A DNA stretch of 64,000 bases from VXNE01 sp963668365 (GCA_963668365.1 OY764266.1:682001-746000), one strand, 5' to 3'; shown: positions 1 to 8,212, counted from the first letter of the stretch. Program-made: numbers and translations. Notes: generated from the sequence alone by a model not told the origin.

Positions 1-1236
1 CATGGTGTTTGGCAAGAGGCTGTAGTTCCACTCGCCATGGAAGGGGTCGCGCTTGATGGCGAGGTTGTTCATCTGCGCGTCGGTGATCTGGCGGCCGGTC
101 GGGTATTGGCCTTCGTCGAGTTCGGAGCGGATCGCCAGGCCCTCCCTGGTGGTCGTTGCGCCGATCAGGTTGACCACGACCTCGTGGCTCACCAGCGGCC
201 GGCCGCGCCAGTTCTGGGTGATGTGGCAGAACATGCGATGCTCGATCTTGTTCCACTTGCTGGTGCCCGGCGGGAAGTGACACACCGAGATGCGCAGCCC
301 GAGGGTGTCGGCCAGCTGCTGCAGCTCGTACTTCCACAGGCGCGAACGGCTGCCGTTGGAACCGCCGCCGTCCGCCGTGACCAGCAGGCGGCGGGCCTCC
401 GGGTAGGCGTGGCGACCCATCTGCCGCCACCAGCGCCGCAGCGTCGCCACCGCGAACTCCGAGGTGTCGTGGTCCACGCCGACGCCCACCCAGCCGGCGT
501 TGGCCGTCAGGTCGTACACCCCGTACGGAATCGCCTTGCCGAGGTCCCGGTCGATGAAGTCATGCACCTTCACCTCCTCGGGGCGTCCCTTCGGACGCCA
601 TTCCCTGCCGCCGTTGCGGTACGGGCCGACCAGCTCCTTCTTCTTCGTGTCCACCGACACCACCGGCTGCCCCAGGCGCTGGAACGCCCGCACGCGTCGG
701 TCGATGCGCCGGAACTGCGCGTCGCGGTCCGGATGCTGGCGTCCTTCGAGCGTCTTGCGGTTGGCCTGCAGGCTGTAGCCCAGTTCGTGCAGCAGGCGAT
801 TCACCGTGCGCTCGCTGACCGGATGCCCCGCGTCCCGCAACCGTCGCGCCAACCGCGCCGCGCTGCTGCAGGTCCAGCGCAACGGGCCGGTCGGGTCGCC
901 CCGCGTCACCGGCTCGAGTTCCCGCTCCAGCGCGTCCACCAGGCCCGCGTCCCGCGCCGTCAGCGTCTTGCGGCCGCCGCCCGGACGGCGCTGCCGCGCG
1001 GCCCCCACCGGCGCCGCCCCCGCGTCCAGCTCCCGCAACCCCGCGCGCACCGTGACCCGCGACATCCCCGTCGCCTCGGCGACGCGCGTCACGCCGCCAC
1101 GCCCGATGGCCCGCGCCTCCGCCGCCGCCCACAGCCGACGCGTGCGCTCATCCAGCAGCGGCCCCAACACCGCGTACTTCCCCCGCAACGCCTCCGTCAC
1201 CGCCGCTTGCGTCAAACCAGCCATCGCCGACAGCAT
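1..1236 (-). CDS. ISAzo13-family transposase, 3' end cut by window edge
   Basis: A DDE transposase of the ISAzo13 type, which moves its own insertion sequence. The frame starts at the ATG complementary to 1234-1236 (MLSAMAGLTQAAV) and stays open to base 1, giving 412 codons. The N-terminal third is an HTH-like DNA-binding region (residues about 50-160). The catalytic core follows with VSVDTKKKELVG (first Asp), VTADGGGSNGS (second Asp) and KWNKIEHRMFCHITQ (Glu). The last visible residues, FHGEWNYSLLPNT, resemble the usual C-terminus of this family, so only a few residues should lie outside the window. No frameshift is visible, so it may be active. The terminal inverted repeats could not be fixed; the segment 1237-1359 should contain one end. 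High confidence in the family. Confidence 0.88.
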   Translation of the reverse strand, partial: MLSAMAGLTQAAVTEALRGKYAVLGPLLDERTRRLWAAAEARAIGRGGVTRVAEATGMSRVTVRAGLRELDAGAAPVGAARQRRPGGGRKTLTARDAGLVDALERELEPVTRGDPTGPLRWTCSSAARLARRLRDAGHPVSERTVNRLLHELGYSLQANRKTLEGRQHPDRDAQFRRIDRRVRAFQRLGQPVVSVDTKKKELVGPYRNGGREWRPKGRPEEVKVHDFIDRDLGKAIPYGVYDLTANAGWVGVGVDHDTSEFAVATLRRWWRQMGRHAYPEARRLLVTADGGGSNGSRSRLWKYELQQLADTLGLRISVCHFPPGTSKWNKIEHRMFCHITQNWRGRPLVSHEVVVNLIGATTTREGLAIRSELDEGQYPTGRQITDAQMNNLAIKRDPFHGEWNYSLLPNTM

Positions 1237-1359
1237 AACAAACGCCGATCATATCGGACATTCTATTTTGGCGAGAGCCCTTAGCGTGCGAGAACTGGCG
1301 ACCCCCTCTCGTATCGGCCGGGTCGGCGCGGATGTCTCTCGGGTCCCGTCACACCACTA

Positions 1360-2454
1360 GTGCTTTCGAAGGGCCACCAGGGGTACCAGACGGCGCTGGC
1401 CGAACTGTGGGAGCATTGCCGGGCCGCGAACATCCCGTTGCCGCAGGCGCGTCCGGTCACCGCCGCCGCCATGGGCAACGCGCGAGCCAAGGTGCACGAG
1501 GACCTGTTCCGGGAGTTGCACGCCGAGGTGCGCCGACGCGACCGATGAGAAGCGCCGATGGAAAGGGCATCGGCTGTACGCGGTGGACGGCTCGAAACTG
1601 AACCTGCCGCGCGGCCTGCTCGACGCGGGCTACCGGGTACCGTCGGACAACGCCCACTACCCGCAGGGTCTTCTGAGTTGCCTGTACCAGTTGCGCAGCC
1701 AGCTGCCGGTGGACTTCGACCTGATCGCGCACGCCGACGAGCGCCAGGCGGCGCGGGCGCATCTGGACGTGTTGTCTCCAGGCGACGTGGTGGTGTACGA
1801 CCGCGGCTACTTCTCGTTCGCGATGTTACGTGCGCATGTCGAGCGGGGCTTGCACCCGGTGTTCCAGTAGCGGCCAACGCCTGCGCGGCGGTGGCCGCGT
1901 TCGCGCGGGGCGGGGAGACCGACGCGGTGGTCGGGATCGACCCCGGAGACGGTCGCGGCGGGATCCTGCTGCGCCTAGTGAGGTACGAGATCGCGAACCA
2001 GTCCTACTTTCTGGGCACCACGCTGCTGGACCGCGGGCGATACCGCGTCGCCGACCTGTCGAAGGTCTACCACGCGCGCTGGGGCATCGAGGAACTGTAC
2101 AAGATCTCGAAGCGGACGCTCCGGTTCGAGCGGTTCCACGGCAAAAGCGAGCGCAAGGTGAAGCAGGAGCTGTTCGCCCACTTCGTCCTGATCACAATGA
2201 CCAGGCTGTTCTCGAATCATGGCGAGGACCTGCTTGAGGCTGGCCGGGAGCGGCCGGCCGGAAAGAAGCTGAAGGTGAACTTCCGAAGTGCCATGCAGGC
2301 CCTCGGCCGGCATCTCGAGGCACTGCTCCTCAGACAGGCGAAGCTGGTCCGCGATGTCACGCTCCATGTGTTCGACAGTATCGTGCAAAGCCGACAGGCG
2401 GAGCGGCCGGGCCGTTCCTACCCTCGGGTCTCCCGCCGGCCGATCGAGACCTGA
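1360..2454 (+). pseudogene. IS4-family transposase, truncated and frameshifted
   Basis: Remnant of an IS4-type DDE transposase spread over two reading frames. Segment 1 (1360-1548) reads LSKGHQGYQTALAELWEHC, which normally lies well inside this family, so the N-terminus is missing. A shift near 1540 leads into a second frame containing AVDGSKLNLPRGL (first Asp) and VVYDRGYFSFAML (second Asp), which stops at TAG 1868-1870. From about 1870 the protein continues in the first frame with GIDPGDGRGGI, YHARWGIEELYK (catalytic Glu) and a C-terminal tail to 2454. All three catalytic residues are present but in different frames, so it cannot make a full protein without frameshifting. The ISAzo13-like element lies directly beside the missing 5' end and probably caused the truncation (inference). 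Confidence 0.85.
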
Positions 2455-2779
2455 TGCAGCTTGAACGGCTCCAGGTCGAGCGTCTCTACGCTCGACAGCA
2501 GATCGGTCTGCGACAGCACGAAGGCGGCTGACGTCAAGTCGCCGTCCGGTGCGCGATAGACGATCAATTTCCAGAACTCCAGAGGGACCTTGATGCCGCA
2601 GTGCTTTGGGTCGTTGTCCCGGAACAAAGCACCGCCGACAACGGAGACCCGGATGTCCTGGGTATCGGCCTGGGCCAGGATCAGGTTCTCCAAGTCGCCC
2701 CAGATCCCTTTTAGACCGGATCGGTGTTGACCCATTCTGCCCAGACGGCGTTCTCGAAAGGCAAAGGTCCAGTTCGCAT
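2418..2779 (-). pseudogene. DNA/RNA non-specific endonuclease (NUC1-type) C-terminal remnant
   Basis: Frameshifted C-terminal piece of a secreted-type non-specific nuclease. From 2779 the frame reads MRTGPLPFENAVWAEWVN and hits TAA after about 22 codons; the match continues in another frame with GIWGDLENLILAQ, VVGGALFRDNDPKHCGIKVP, EFWKLIVYR and AFVLSQTDLL, which is the usual late part of NUC1/endonuclease G proteins. The catalytic DRGH segment, which lies N-terminal in the family, is absent here. The last residues run into the IS4 remnant, whose 3' end it overlaps. Family assignment is from the VPxEFWK and FVLSQ context and is moderately secure; the frameshift is directly visible. Confidence 0.6.
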
Positions 2780-2931
2780 GTGAGATACCAGACGCGATTC
2801 ACCAGCGTTCACGACATCGCGAAGATGGCAAGCAGCACCAAAGCGTACGCCCGCGAGACGGCGTCCACTATCGGCAGGCCGAACCCCCGCTGTATTCGCT
2901 CACGGCGGAGACCAGGACGACCCCGCGCCTC

Positions 2932-3369
2932 CTAGCACGCCCGATTTAGGGCGCTCACGACCTGCTGAATGGCAGTAGCCGCGCGCGTGACGCGCTGAGG
3001 ATCCGGTGACCAAGATTTCTGCTGGAAGCTCCCGCCGGTCACTGCGTCCATGAAGTCCGCCCGGTGTGGTTCAGTCGCCAAGAGCCACGCCTTCAGCCTT
3101 TTGGAATGCCTCGCCATCTCACTGCACTCCATTGCCACTATAGATTTGGACGCGAGAATCCTTGCTTCCAGTGCGGAGTTTGGCGATGTGGCACTGGTGT
3201 GGGTAGTCCAGTACTCAGACGTGAGTTCTAGCAGATCGTAGAGTCGGCGCTTCAACTCATCGGCGTCACGAATTCGTCGCGCCAGACGGCGTTGCAACCA
3301 ACTGTTTCCGTATAAGACAAAGAACGCCACCAAGAATGGGGATAGAACCAGCCACACCTGACGGAACAT
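2932..3369 (-). CDS. Hypothetical protein with one N-terminal membrane helix
   Basis: 145 residues, not assigned to a named family. Residues about 4-22 (VWLVLSPFLVAFFVLYG) form a single hydrophobic helix, followed at once by a very basic stretch (WLQRRLARRIRDADELKRRL), so the remainder is predicted to face the cytoplasm. The rest is mainly helical with amphipathic segments. It begins only 6 bp after the stop of the STAS-like gene upstream (3376-3723) and has the same orientation, so the two are probably co-transcribed and may act together at the membrane. The region is visibly less GC-rich than the core genes, which suggests horizontal origin. A defence, signalling or toxin role is possible, but nothing in the sequence settles it. 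Confidence 0.6.
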   Translation of the reverse strand: MFRQVWLVLSPFLVAFFVLYGNSWLQRRLARRIRDADELKRRLYDLLELTSEYWTTHTSATSPNSALEARILASKSIVAMECSEMARHSKRLKAWLLATEPHRADFMDAVTGGSFQQKSWSPDPQRVTRAATAIQQVVSALNRAC

Positions 3370-3375
3370 TCGGTT

Positions 3376-3723
3376 TCACGCCTCCGACAGTGCCCGTGAC
3401 GCCCACTCGATGTGGTACCAGGCCAATCTTGCGAAATCCTCGTACCCTTCATCAGTTTTAAGGGTCAGACGACCCTTTAGGTCAGCTTCGTCCATGCCGC
3501 ACTGGCGAACCAATCCACCGAACGCCTCGTCGAGAAAGGAAGAAGCAACGCCAGCGATTCCGTTGAAAACCACCGTTACTCGGTCGAAGTCCCGTAGCGC
3601 AGGTACAAGGTACTCTTCCCGAAAGCGCTCACCGCTCCAGTCGCCATCCGCCGGAATCCGTCCAGCGGGGTATCTTGAGAAATCCTCGGCGATAGAGATC
3701 GTTTTCGACGGAGTCCTGCTCAT
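3376..3723 (-). CDS. STAS-like domain protein (DUF4325 type)
   Basis: 115 residues resembling the DUF4325 STAS-like family: IAEDFSRYPAGRI, the acidic GDWSGERFREEYL segment, and the hallmark strand-turn-helix VTVVFNGIAGVASSFLDEAF followed by GGLVR. STAS folds act as phospho-switchable binding partners, and DUF4325 proteins are often found beside histidine-kinase-like ATPases; no ATPase is visible here. I chose the ATG at 3721-3723 because GGAGG lies 10 nt upstream. The same frame stays open back to 3999, so an N-terminally extended 207-residue form cannot be excluded. It is followed after 6 bp by the one-helix membrane protein, which is its most likely functional partner. Confidence 0.6.
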   Translation of the reverse strand: MSRTPSKTISIAEDFSRYPAGRIPADGDWSGERFREEYLVPALRDFDRVTVVFNGIAGVASSFLDEAFGGLVRQCGMDEADLKGRLTLKTDEGYEDFARLAWYHIEWASRALSEA

Positions 3724-3999
3724 TGAGCACCAGCCTCCACGCAACAAATGTCGCTGTCGGGTAGCATTGGAAATTCTCCGTGGATTCCGCTCCTTCCCTG
3801 CAAGCTTGAACAGTGTATTCCTCTTTTCCGCTGATGCCACGAAATGGACGGGATACACGCGAGGGTTCTCCGCGTCCGTGTGCAACGTCCAATCAACGCC
3901 AACCGACTCAGGCAATGACGCCATGCCCCCGTCTGCCGGGCAATAGGACACTCTCTCCTTTGACTGTAAGAAAAGGCTGATTCGTTCGCCACGCGCCAT
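3724..3999 (-). other. Open frame upstream of the STAS-like gene, possible N-terminal extension or decayed gene
   Basis: This stretch is open in the same frame as the STAS-like gene (from ATG 3997-3999, MARGERISLFLQ) and contains a protein-like strand segment, RVYPVHFVASAEKRNTLF, that I cannot assign. A second frame through the same bases ends in a TGA overlapping the STAS ATG (ATGA), a common coupling arrangement, but its translation looks less protein-like. It may be an extension of the STAS-like protein, a small upstream gene, or a frameshifted remnant of its partner. Confidence 0.3.
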
Positions 4000-4024
4000 C
4001 CCCGCTCGATGCGGATGCGATCAC

Positions 4025-4237
4025 TTAGTCCGAGCGGTGGACGAAGACCAGGCACGCCTGAAGGTCCTCCGGTTCGAGAAATGGATAATCATTCAAGATC
4101 GACTGCGCGGTATCCCCGGCTGCCAGCATGCCCAAGATGTGTTCGACGGCGATGCGCATGTCCCGGACAATCGGTTTGCCGCCGAAAACGTCCGGGCGCA
4201 CGGTGATGCGCTCAAGCAGTTCCGTTTCAGTCGTCAT
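4025..4237 (-). CDS. DUF433 domain protein, VapB-like antitoxin
   Basis: 70 residues starting MTTETELLERITVRP. The pattern RPDVFGGKPIVRDMRI, VEHILGMLAAGD and ILNDYPFLEPEDLQACL is typical of DUF433 proteins, small winged-helix antitoxin-like regulators. Family members usually precede a DUF5615 PIN-like toxin; here the next reading frame downstream on the same strand (3999 leftwards) has no PIN-like LLVDAN-type start, so the antitoxin looks orphaned. The ATG was preferred over the longer frame from 4381 because the upstream residues do not resemble the family. Clear family call; function inferred. Confidence 0.8.
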   Translation of the reverse strand: MTTETELLERITVRPDVFGGKPIVRDMRIAVEHILGMLAAGDTAQSILNDYPFLEPEDLQACLVFVHRSD

Positions 4238-4328
4238 GGTCTTCTGTCCCCGAGTATCGTGCTCCAAGCAACGTGGATTGGCTGCAGCCCGAATTGATGA
4301 CACGCCGGTTTCCGCGTGGCTAAAGCCC

Positions 4329-5138
4329 CTACAGCGATGGTCCCCGGTCGAGCCGCACGATCTCGCCTTCGAAGGCCGCATCCGGACAGGGGAAGCGCTC
4401 TACGACCAGCGGATCGTGACCCGGGATGATCAGTTCTTCGGCATCCGCCAACCCGCGAATCGTTTCGTACCCTTCGATCATCGCGCCGACGTCGTAGACG
4501 ATCGGGAACGGGTTCTGCTCGTTCATGTTGGCGTAGAAGTGCACGGCGTCCGACGCCAGCACCAGCCATCCGCTTTCGGTCCATACGCGCACGGATTGAT
4601 GCCCGTCCGTATGCCCGCCGATGTGGTGGACGCTGATGCCCGGCGCGATCTCCTGCGCACCATCGATGAACACGACGCGGTCGTCATATACAGCCCGAAC
4701 GAAGTCGCACACGTAGTCGACGTCGAAGACCTGGCGCATGCGCTGATGCCCCATGTGCCGGCCGGTGGCGAATGCCATTTCGCGATCCTGCAGGTACAGC
4801 TTCGCATTCGGAAACGAGGAGAGGTCTCCGGCGTGGTCGTAGTGCAGGTGCGTCACGATGACGTCCTCGACCCGGTTCGCATCGATGCCGAGCATCTGCA
4901 GTCCTTCCGAGGGCAGGCGCAGGATCGACCGTCCGCGGCGCTCGGCGCATACGTGTTCGAAGCCGAGATCCACGACGAAAGTCCTTCCGTTGCCGACGAT
5001 CGCCCAAATGAAAAAGTCGAGCGGCATCGGGCCGTCGTGGATATCGCCGAAGATGAAGTTGTCCCTGGCGGGCCGGTCAAAGCGCGCGTAGCGGATCGCG
5101 TAGACCTCGTACGGTTCGGCAGGCACACGATCAGGCAT
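4329..5138 (-). CDS. MBL-fold metallohydrolase, N-acyl homoserine lactonase-like
   Basis: 269-residue metallo-beta-lactamase-fold hydrolase. The zinc ligands are visible: VIVTHLHYDHAGD (HxHxDH), HHIGGHTDGHQ (third His), VLASDAVHFY (bridging Asp) and IIPGHDPLVV (last His). The layout and length fit the AttM/AiiA-like lactonase subgroup, which opens lactone rings such as those of acyl-homoserine lactones, but the substrate cannot be read from the sequence and other lactonases or glyoxalase-II-like enzymes are possible. There is no signal peptide, so it is cytoplasmic. It lies downstream of the Nudix gene on the same strand, separated by about 50 bp. Confidence 0.8.
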   Translation of the reverse strand: MPDRVPAEPYEVYAIRYARFDRPARDNFIFGDIHDGPMPLDFFIWAIVGNGRTFVVDLGFEHVCAERRGRSILRLPSEGLQMLGIDANRVEDVIVTHLHYDHAGDLSSFPNAKLYLQDREMAFATGRHMGHQRMRQVFDVDYVCDFVRAVYDDRVVFIDGAQEIAPGISVHHIGGHTDGHQSVRVWTESGWLVLASDAVHFYANMNEQNPFPIVYDVGAMIEGYETIRGLADAEELIIPGHDPLVVERFPCPDAAFEGEIVRLDRGPSL

Positions 5139-5191
5139 AACGGTTACCTCGTGTTGATTTGCGGGCTATCGGCCCGGAGGGGGGTCCTGGC

Positions 5192-5959
5192 TCACGAATC
5201 GAGCTCCGTCGGCATGAAGAACTCGTGCAGGTGGGGATCCCGGTGCCCCTTGATCTCTGTCGGGACCACACCCGTGTCCGTCAGTGCCGCCCGGACGATC
5301 TCCTTGTTGAAAAGGCTCACCCCGTCGGCATCGAGATACTCCCGCAGGGGCATCCACAGGCACTGGGCGATCTCCTCCTCCTGCCTGACGATGGTCTCGC
5401 TGAGTGGCCGCAACAGGCAGACAAAATAGATATCGGACTTGCCGTGCCGGTATCCGTGCCAGTGGCGAAAGCAGACAACGCGTTCGAACTCGGTTTCGAT
5501 CCCGGTTTCCTCGCGCACTTCGCGCATCACCCCCGTCACCAGGTGTTCGCCCTGATGCAGAAGACCGCCCGGCAACTTGAAAAACGGCGGACGGTTAGCG
5601 GAAACCAGGTAGTTCTCGCAGACCACCAGCAACTCGTCCCTTTCGTTGATCACTACGCCGCCCGCACCGACGAAGTGGGTGGAATAGCCTGGTATGAACG
5701 CTCCTTGCTTCAACTGAAGGGTGAGCATGAGGTATGCCTCCCCGCTGTGGTGGAAGCTGAAGCCCTGTTCAACGGCCACGGGGATGAGCGCCGACTTGTC
5801 GATGGGGACTTCCAGCCAGACGACCAGATAGCCTTCCTTCTTCCACGCCGCCAGGGAGTGGCGCAACTGTTCAGAGAAGGACTCCGGATCGTCCTTCAGG
5901 GCTTCGGGCCGGGGCAGAATCCCGCCAAAACGGTTGGTTGTCGAATCAATGGCTCGCAC
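5192..5959 (-). CDS. Nudix hydrolase with N-terminal pre-Nudix domain
   Basis: 255 residues. The Nudix box GX5EX7REUXEEXGU is complete at about residues 132-154 (GGLLHQGE, then REVREETGIE), so this should hydrolyse a nucleoside diphosphate linked to another group, using Mg2+. The first 95 residues (LRHSLAAWKKEGYLVVWLEV, and FSFHHSGEAYLML) match the extra domain seen in NUDT6-like Nudix proteins. The physiological substrate is unknown. Its start faces the hipBA promoter region across 339 bp, so it is transcribed divergently from hipBA. Start ATG chosen as the only one upstream of the pre-Nudix domain. Confidence 0.85.
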   Translation of the reverse strand: MRAIDSTTNRFGGILPRPEALKDDPESFSEQLRHSLAAWKKEGYLVVWLEVPIDKSALIPVAVEQGFSFHHSGEAYLMLTLQLKQGAFIPGYSTHFVGAGGVVINERDELLVVCENYLVSANRPPFFKLPGGLLHQGEHLVTGVMREVREETGIETEFERVVCFRHWHGYRHGKSDIYFVCLLRPLSETIVRQEEEIAQCLWMPLREYLDADGVSLFNKEIVRAALTDTGVVPTEIKGHRDPHLHEFFMPTELDS

Positions 5960-6174
5960 GCGCTTCCCTCTTCCTCAGCGTCAGTCCCTCTCACGATTCA
6001 TCCTAGCCGAGAACCGCGATGCGTTGGTACCTGCGAGATGAACCGAGTGGTCTGCATAGCCGTTGGGCACGGGAAACGCGAGATGACTGGCGGTGCGCCC
6101 AAGCCGATCAAATCGCGCCAGGACGGCTTCAGTTCAGCGCGCCTCCTTTTCGGCATTCGCAGGCGCGTAATATG
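5960..6174. other. Intergenic region between the Nudix gene and hipBA
   Basis: No gene or RNA seen in this stretch; it carries the divergent upstream regions of the Nudix gene and of hipBA. The recognisable signals start at 6175 (see the CTTAAG boxes). Confidence 0.5.
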
Positions 6175-6295
6175 CTCTTAAGAGATTGTTAACTAACATA
6201 CAATGCCCTTAAGTAGCGATTCTTGTTTGTTCACCTTGACAAAATCTGCTAGAGTGCTCTTAAGCGCATGTAAACGTACATAGAAAGTCCTTAAG
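6175..6295 (+). promoter_or_regulatory. hipBA promoter with four CTTAAG operator boxes
   Basis: Four copies of the palindrome CTTAAG lie at 6177-6182, 6208-6213, 6259-6264 and 6290-6295, each preceded by G and two pyrimidines (GCTCTTAAG, GCCCTTAAG, GCTCTTAAG, GTCCTTAAG). The first is a perfect 10-bp palindrome, CTCTTAAGAG. The spacings of 31, 51 and 31 bp are close to 3, 5 and 3 helical turns. A perfect -35 hexamer TTGACA is at 6236-6241, and box 3 falls where the -10 would be, so binding there would block RNA polymerase. HipB-type repressors autoregulate by binding several spaced palindromes; assigning these boxes to the HipB encoded at 6299 is inference. Confidence 0.7.
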
Positions 6296-6298
6296 AGC

Positions 6299-6640
6299 AT
6301 GGTCGCCAAGAATACACTCTCAACATCACCGCCTTACGCCGTAGAAAGCACGTTAAAGCAGTTAGGCGCGAACCTCAGAACCGCGCGTTTGCGCCGCAAC
6401 CTCACCCTCGTGGATGTCGGCGCGAAACTCGGTGCGGGCGTCCGGGCGATTGCCGATGCCGAAAAAGGCAAACCAACAACGGGGATTGCCGTCTACATCG
6501 GTCTCCTGTGGGCCTACGATCTGCTCGACCCGATGACCGACCTTGCCGATCCCGCCCGTGATATCGAAGGACTTGCCCTTGCGGATTCCCGCGAGCGAGC
6601 GCGCTCACGCACGTCCAGGGAACTGGACAATGACTTCTGA
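6299..6640 (+). CDS. hipB: HipB-like XRE-family antitoxin/repressor
   Basis: 113 residues with an XRE helix-turn-helix at about 19-60 (LGANLRTARLRRNLTLVDVG, AKLGAGVRAIADAEKG). In hip systems this protein neutralises the HipA kinase and represses the operon. The ATG follows the last CTTAAG box directly, at a distance of 3 bp, so a repressor bound there would also cover the translation start region. It overlaps hipA by 11 bp, indicating translational coupling. The C-terminal tail (RERARSRTSRELDNDF) is polar and probably disordered. Confidence 0.85.
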   Translation: MVAKNTLSTSPPYAVESTLKQLGANLRTARLRRNLTLVDVGAKLGAGVRAIADAEKGKPTTGIAVYIGLLWAYDLLDPMTDLADPARDIEGLALADSRERARSRTSRELDNDF

Positions 6641-7895
6641 CACCGAGTGTTACGTCTACATCACGCTTCCCCGGCGGACGGACTTCGTTACGGCAGGCAA
6701 ATTCGACCTGGGAAAAGATCGCCAGGGAACACCCATCGGGCGATTTGTCTATGGCCGGAATTACCTCGCGCGTGACGATGCGGTACCGATCGACCCCATC
6801 GAGCTAAAGCTTGATGGCAAGACCTATGAGAACAGGCTGTTGAATGGCGTGTTCGGCGCGTTGCGCGATGCGAGCCCCGATTACTGGGGCCGCCGCGTCA
6901 TCGAAAAGCACGCGGGCGTCGCCGAGCTGGCAGAGCTCGACTACCTGTTGCACTCCCCCGATGACCGGGCGGGGGCGCTCGGATTCGGGCTTGGGCAAGA
7001 GCCACCTGCTCCGCGCCGAGAATATAACCGGACGATGGATCTCGAAAGGCTGCAAACAATTGCTGACGCCATTGTCGAAGATGAGGACCTATTGGATGGC
7101 CCTGATGCCAAACAAATCTACGAGCTGCTCGGCGGCACCTCGATGGGCGGCGCCCGCCCAAAGACCGTTATAGAAGATAACGACGGGCTCTGGATCGCCA
7201 AGTTCAACCGTGCTGATGACCGGTGGAGTCACGCTCGGATCGAACATGCGATGCTCGTCCTGGCGCGCGCGTGCGGTATCCGGACAGCGGAGTCTCGTGT
7301 TACGCGGATTGGCGATCGCGATGCCCTGCTTGTGAAGCGTTTTGATCGCGAGAAGACGGAAACCGGTTACCGGCGCGCGCGAATGCTAAGTGCCTTGACC
7401 CTGCTCCGTGCTGATGAAAACGAGCGCGAAAAGTGGTCGTATGTCGTGCTCGCGGAAGAGCTCCGGCGCCTCTCTGGTCAGCCCATGGAAGATGCGAAAG
7501 AACTCTATCGCCGGATGGTGCTCAACGCGCTGATTTCCAACACCGATGATCATCCCCGTAACCATGCGGTCATTGCGCTATCTGACGACTGGAAGCTCTC
7601 GCCTGCTTACGACCTGACGCCCTCGTCTCCCCCGAGCGAGGAGCAGAGGGATCTTGCGCTTGTCTGCGGTGACGAAGGCCGCTACGCGAACGCCCGTAAT
7701 CTGCTCACACAATGCGAGCGTTTCCACATGAAGCGAGATGAAGCGATCGCGCTCATGGCGGAAATGGAACAAGCCGTGCGCGCGCGCTGGTACGAGTCCG
7801 CCCGCGCTTGCGGGGTCAGTGAGCAAGATTGCGAACGGCTTTCCGGGGCCTTTGCCTACCCGGGATTTCGAATTGGATGGGAGACTGTCGCGTGA
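6630..7895 (+). CDS. hipA: HipA-family serine/threonine kinase toxin
   Basis: 421 residues. The N-terminal HipA domain (about 1-110) is followed by the kinase-like fold. The Gly-rich loop LLGGTSMGGARPKTV (about 165-178) contains the Ser that HipA proteins autophosphorylate, NALISNTDDHPRNHAV (about 299-314) is the catalytic Asp/Asn segment, and LSPAYDLTPSS the metal-binding Asp motif. E. coli HipA phosphorylates glutamyl-tRNA synthetase; the target here is unknown. The ATG at 6630 was chosen because it overlaps the hipB stop and gives a normal family N-terminus (MTSDTECYVYITLPRRT), while the longer upstream frame is inside hipB. All motifs are intact, so the toxin is probably active. Confidence 0.9.
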   Translation: MTSDTECYVYITLPRRTDFVTAGKFDLGKDRQGTPIGRFVYGRNYLARDDAVPIDPIELKLDGKTYENRLLNGVFGALRDASPDYWGRRVIEKHAGVAELAELDYLLHSPDDRAGALGFGLGQEPPAPRREYNRTMDLERLQTIADAIVEDEDLLDGPDAKQIYELLGGTSMGGARPKTVIEDNDGLWIAKFNRADDRWSHARIEHAMLVLARACGIRTAESRVTRIGDRDALLVKRFDREKTETGYRRARMLSALTLLRADENEREKWSYVVLAEELRRLSGQPMEDAKELYRRMVLNALISNTDDHPRNHAVIALSDDWKLSPAYDLTPSSPPSEEQRDLALVCGDEGRYANARNLLTQCERFHMKRDEAIALMAEMEQAVRARWYESARACGVSEQDCERLSGAFAYPGFRIGWETVA

Positions 7896-8212
7896 GCCAG
7901 CACGCGATTTGTGGCACCGCCAGCAAGTTGGCCATGGCTGCACCCTGGGTGACCAGAGTGCTGCTCTCTCGGTAGGTTGAATAGGGAATAGAGGATTACG
8001 ACCACATCGAAGCAGAAAAGAGGGAAACTGGCTGACACGCCATTTCCTACAGGACCTCGGGTCACAGCTTGCTTGCCTTGATGAGGTACTTCGCTGCGTA
8101 GAACCCCAGTTCCCCATCTGCTTCGAGCCTCTGTTGGAGAGCGAGCAAATGCCGAAGGTGAGTCTCGACGGTGAATCCAGGTACTGCCCAAGGGATAGCC
8201 TTCAGATAGTAA
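7896..8212. other. Intergenic stretch after hipA, no confident gene
   Basis: No convincing full gene. On the minus strand one short frame (8067 to about 8240) reads SIVYYLKAIPWAVPGF and LRHLLALQQRLEADGELGFY and ends in TGA near 8067, but it has no start codon and may only be the shadow of the decayed sequence on the plus strand. Confidence 0.4.

Noticed and set aside
37..1284. 415-codon plus-strand frame and a 190-codon minus-strand frame
   Set aside because: Both are shadows of the ISAzo13-type transposase, whose true minus frame runs off the window edge and shows the DDE motifs.
7578..8191. Minus-strand frames overlapping the end of hipA
   Set aside because: No family resemblance, and they run antisense through the conserved hipA C-terminus.
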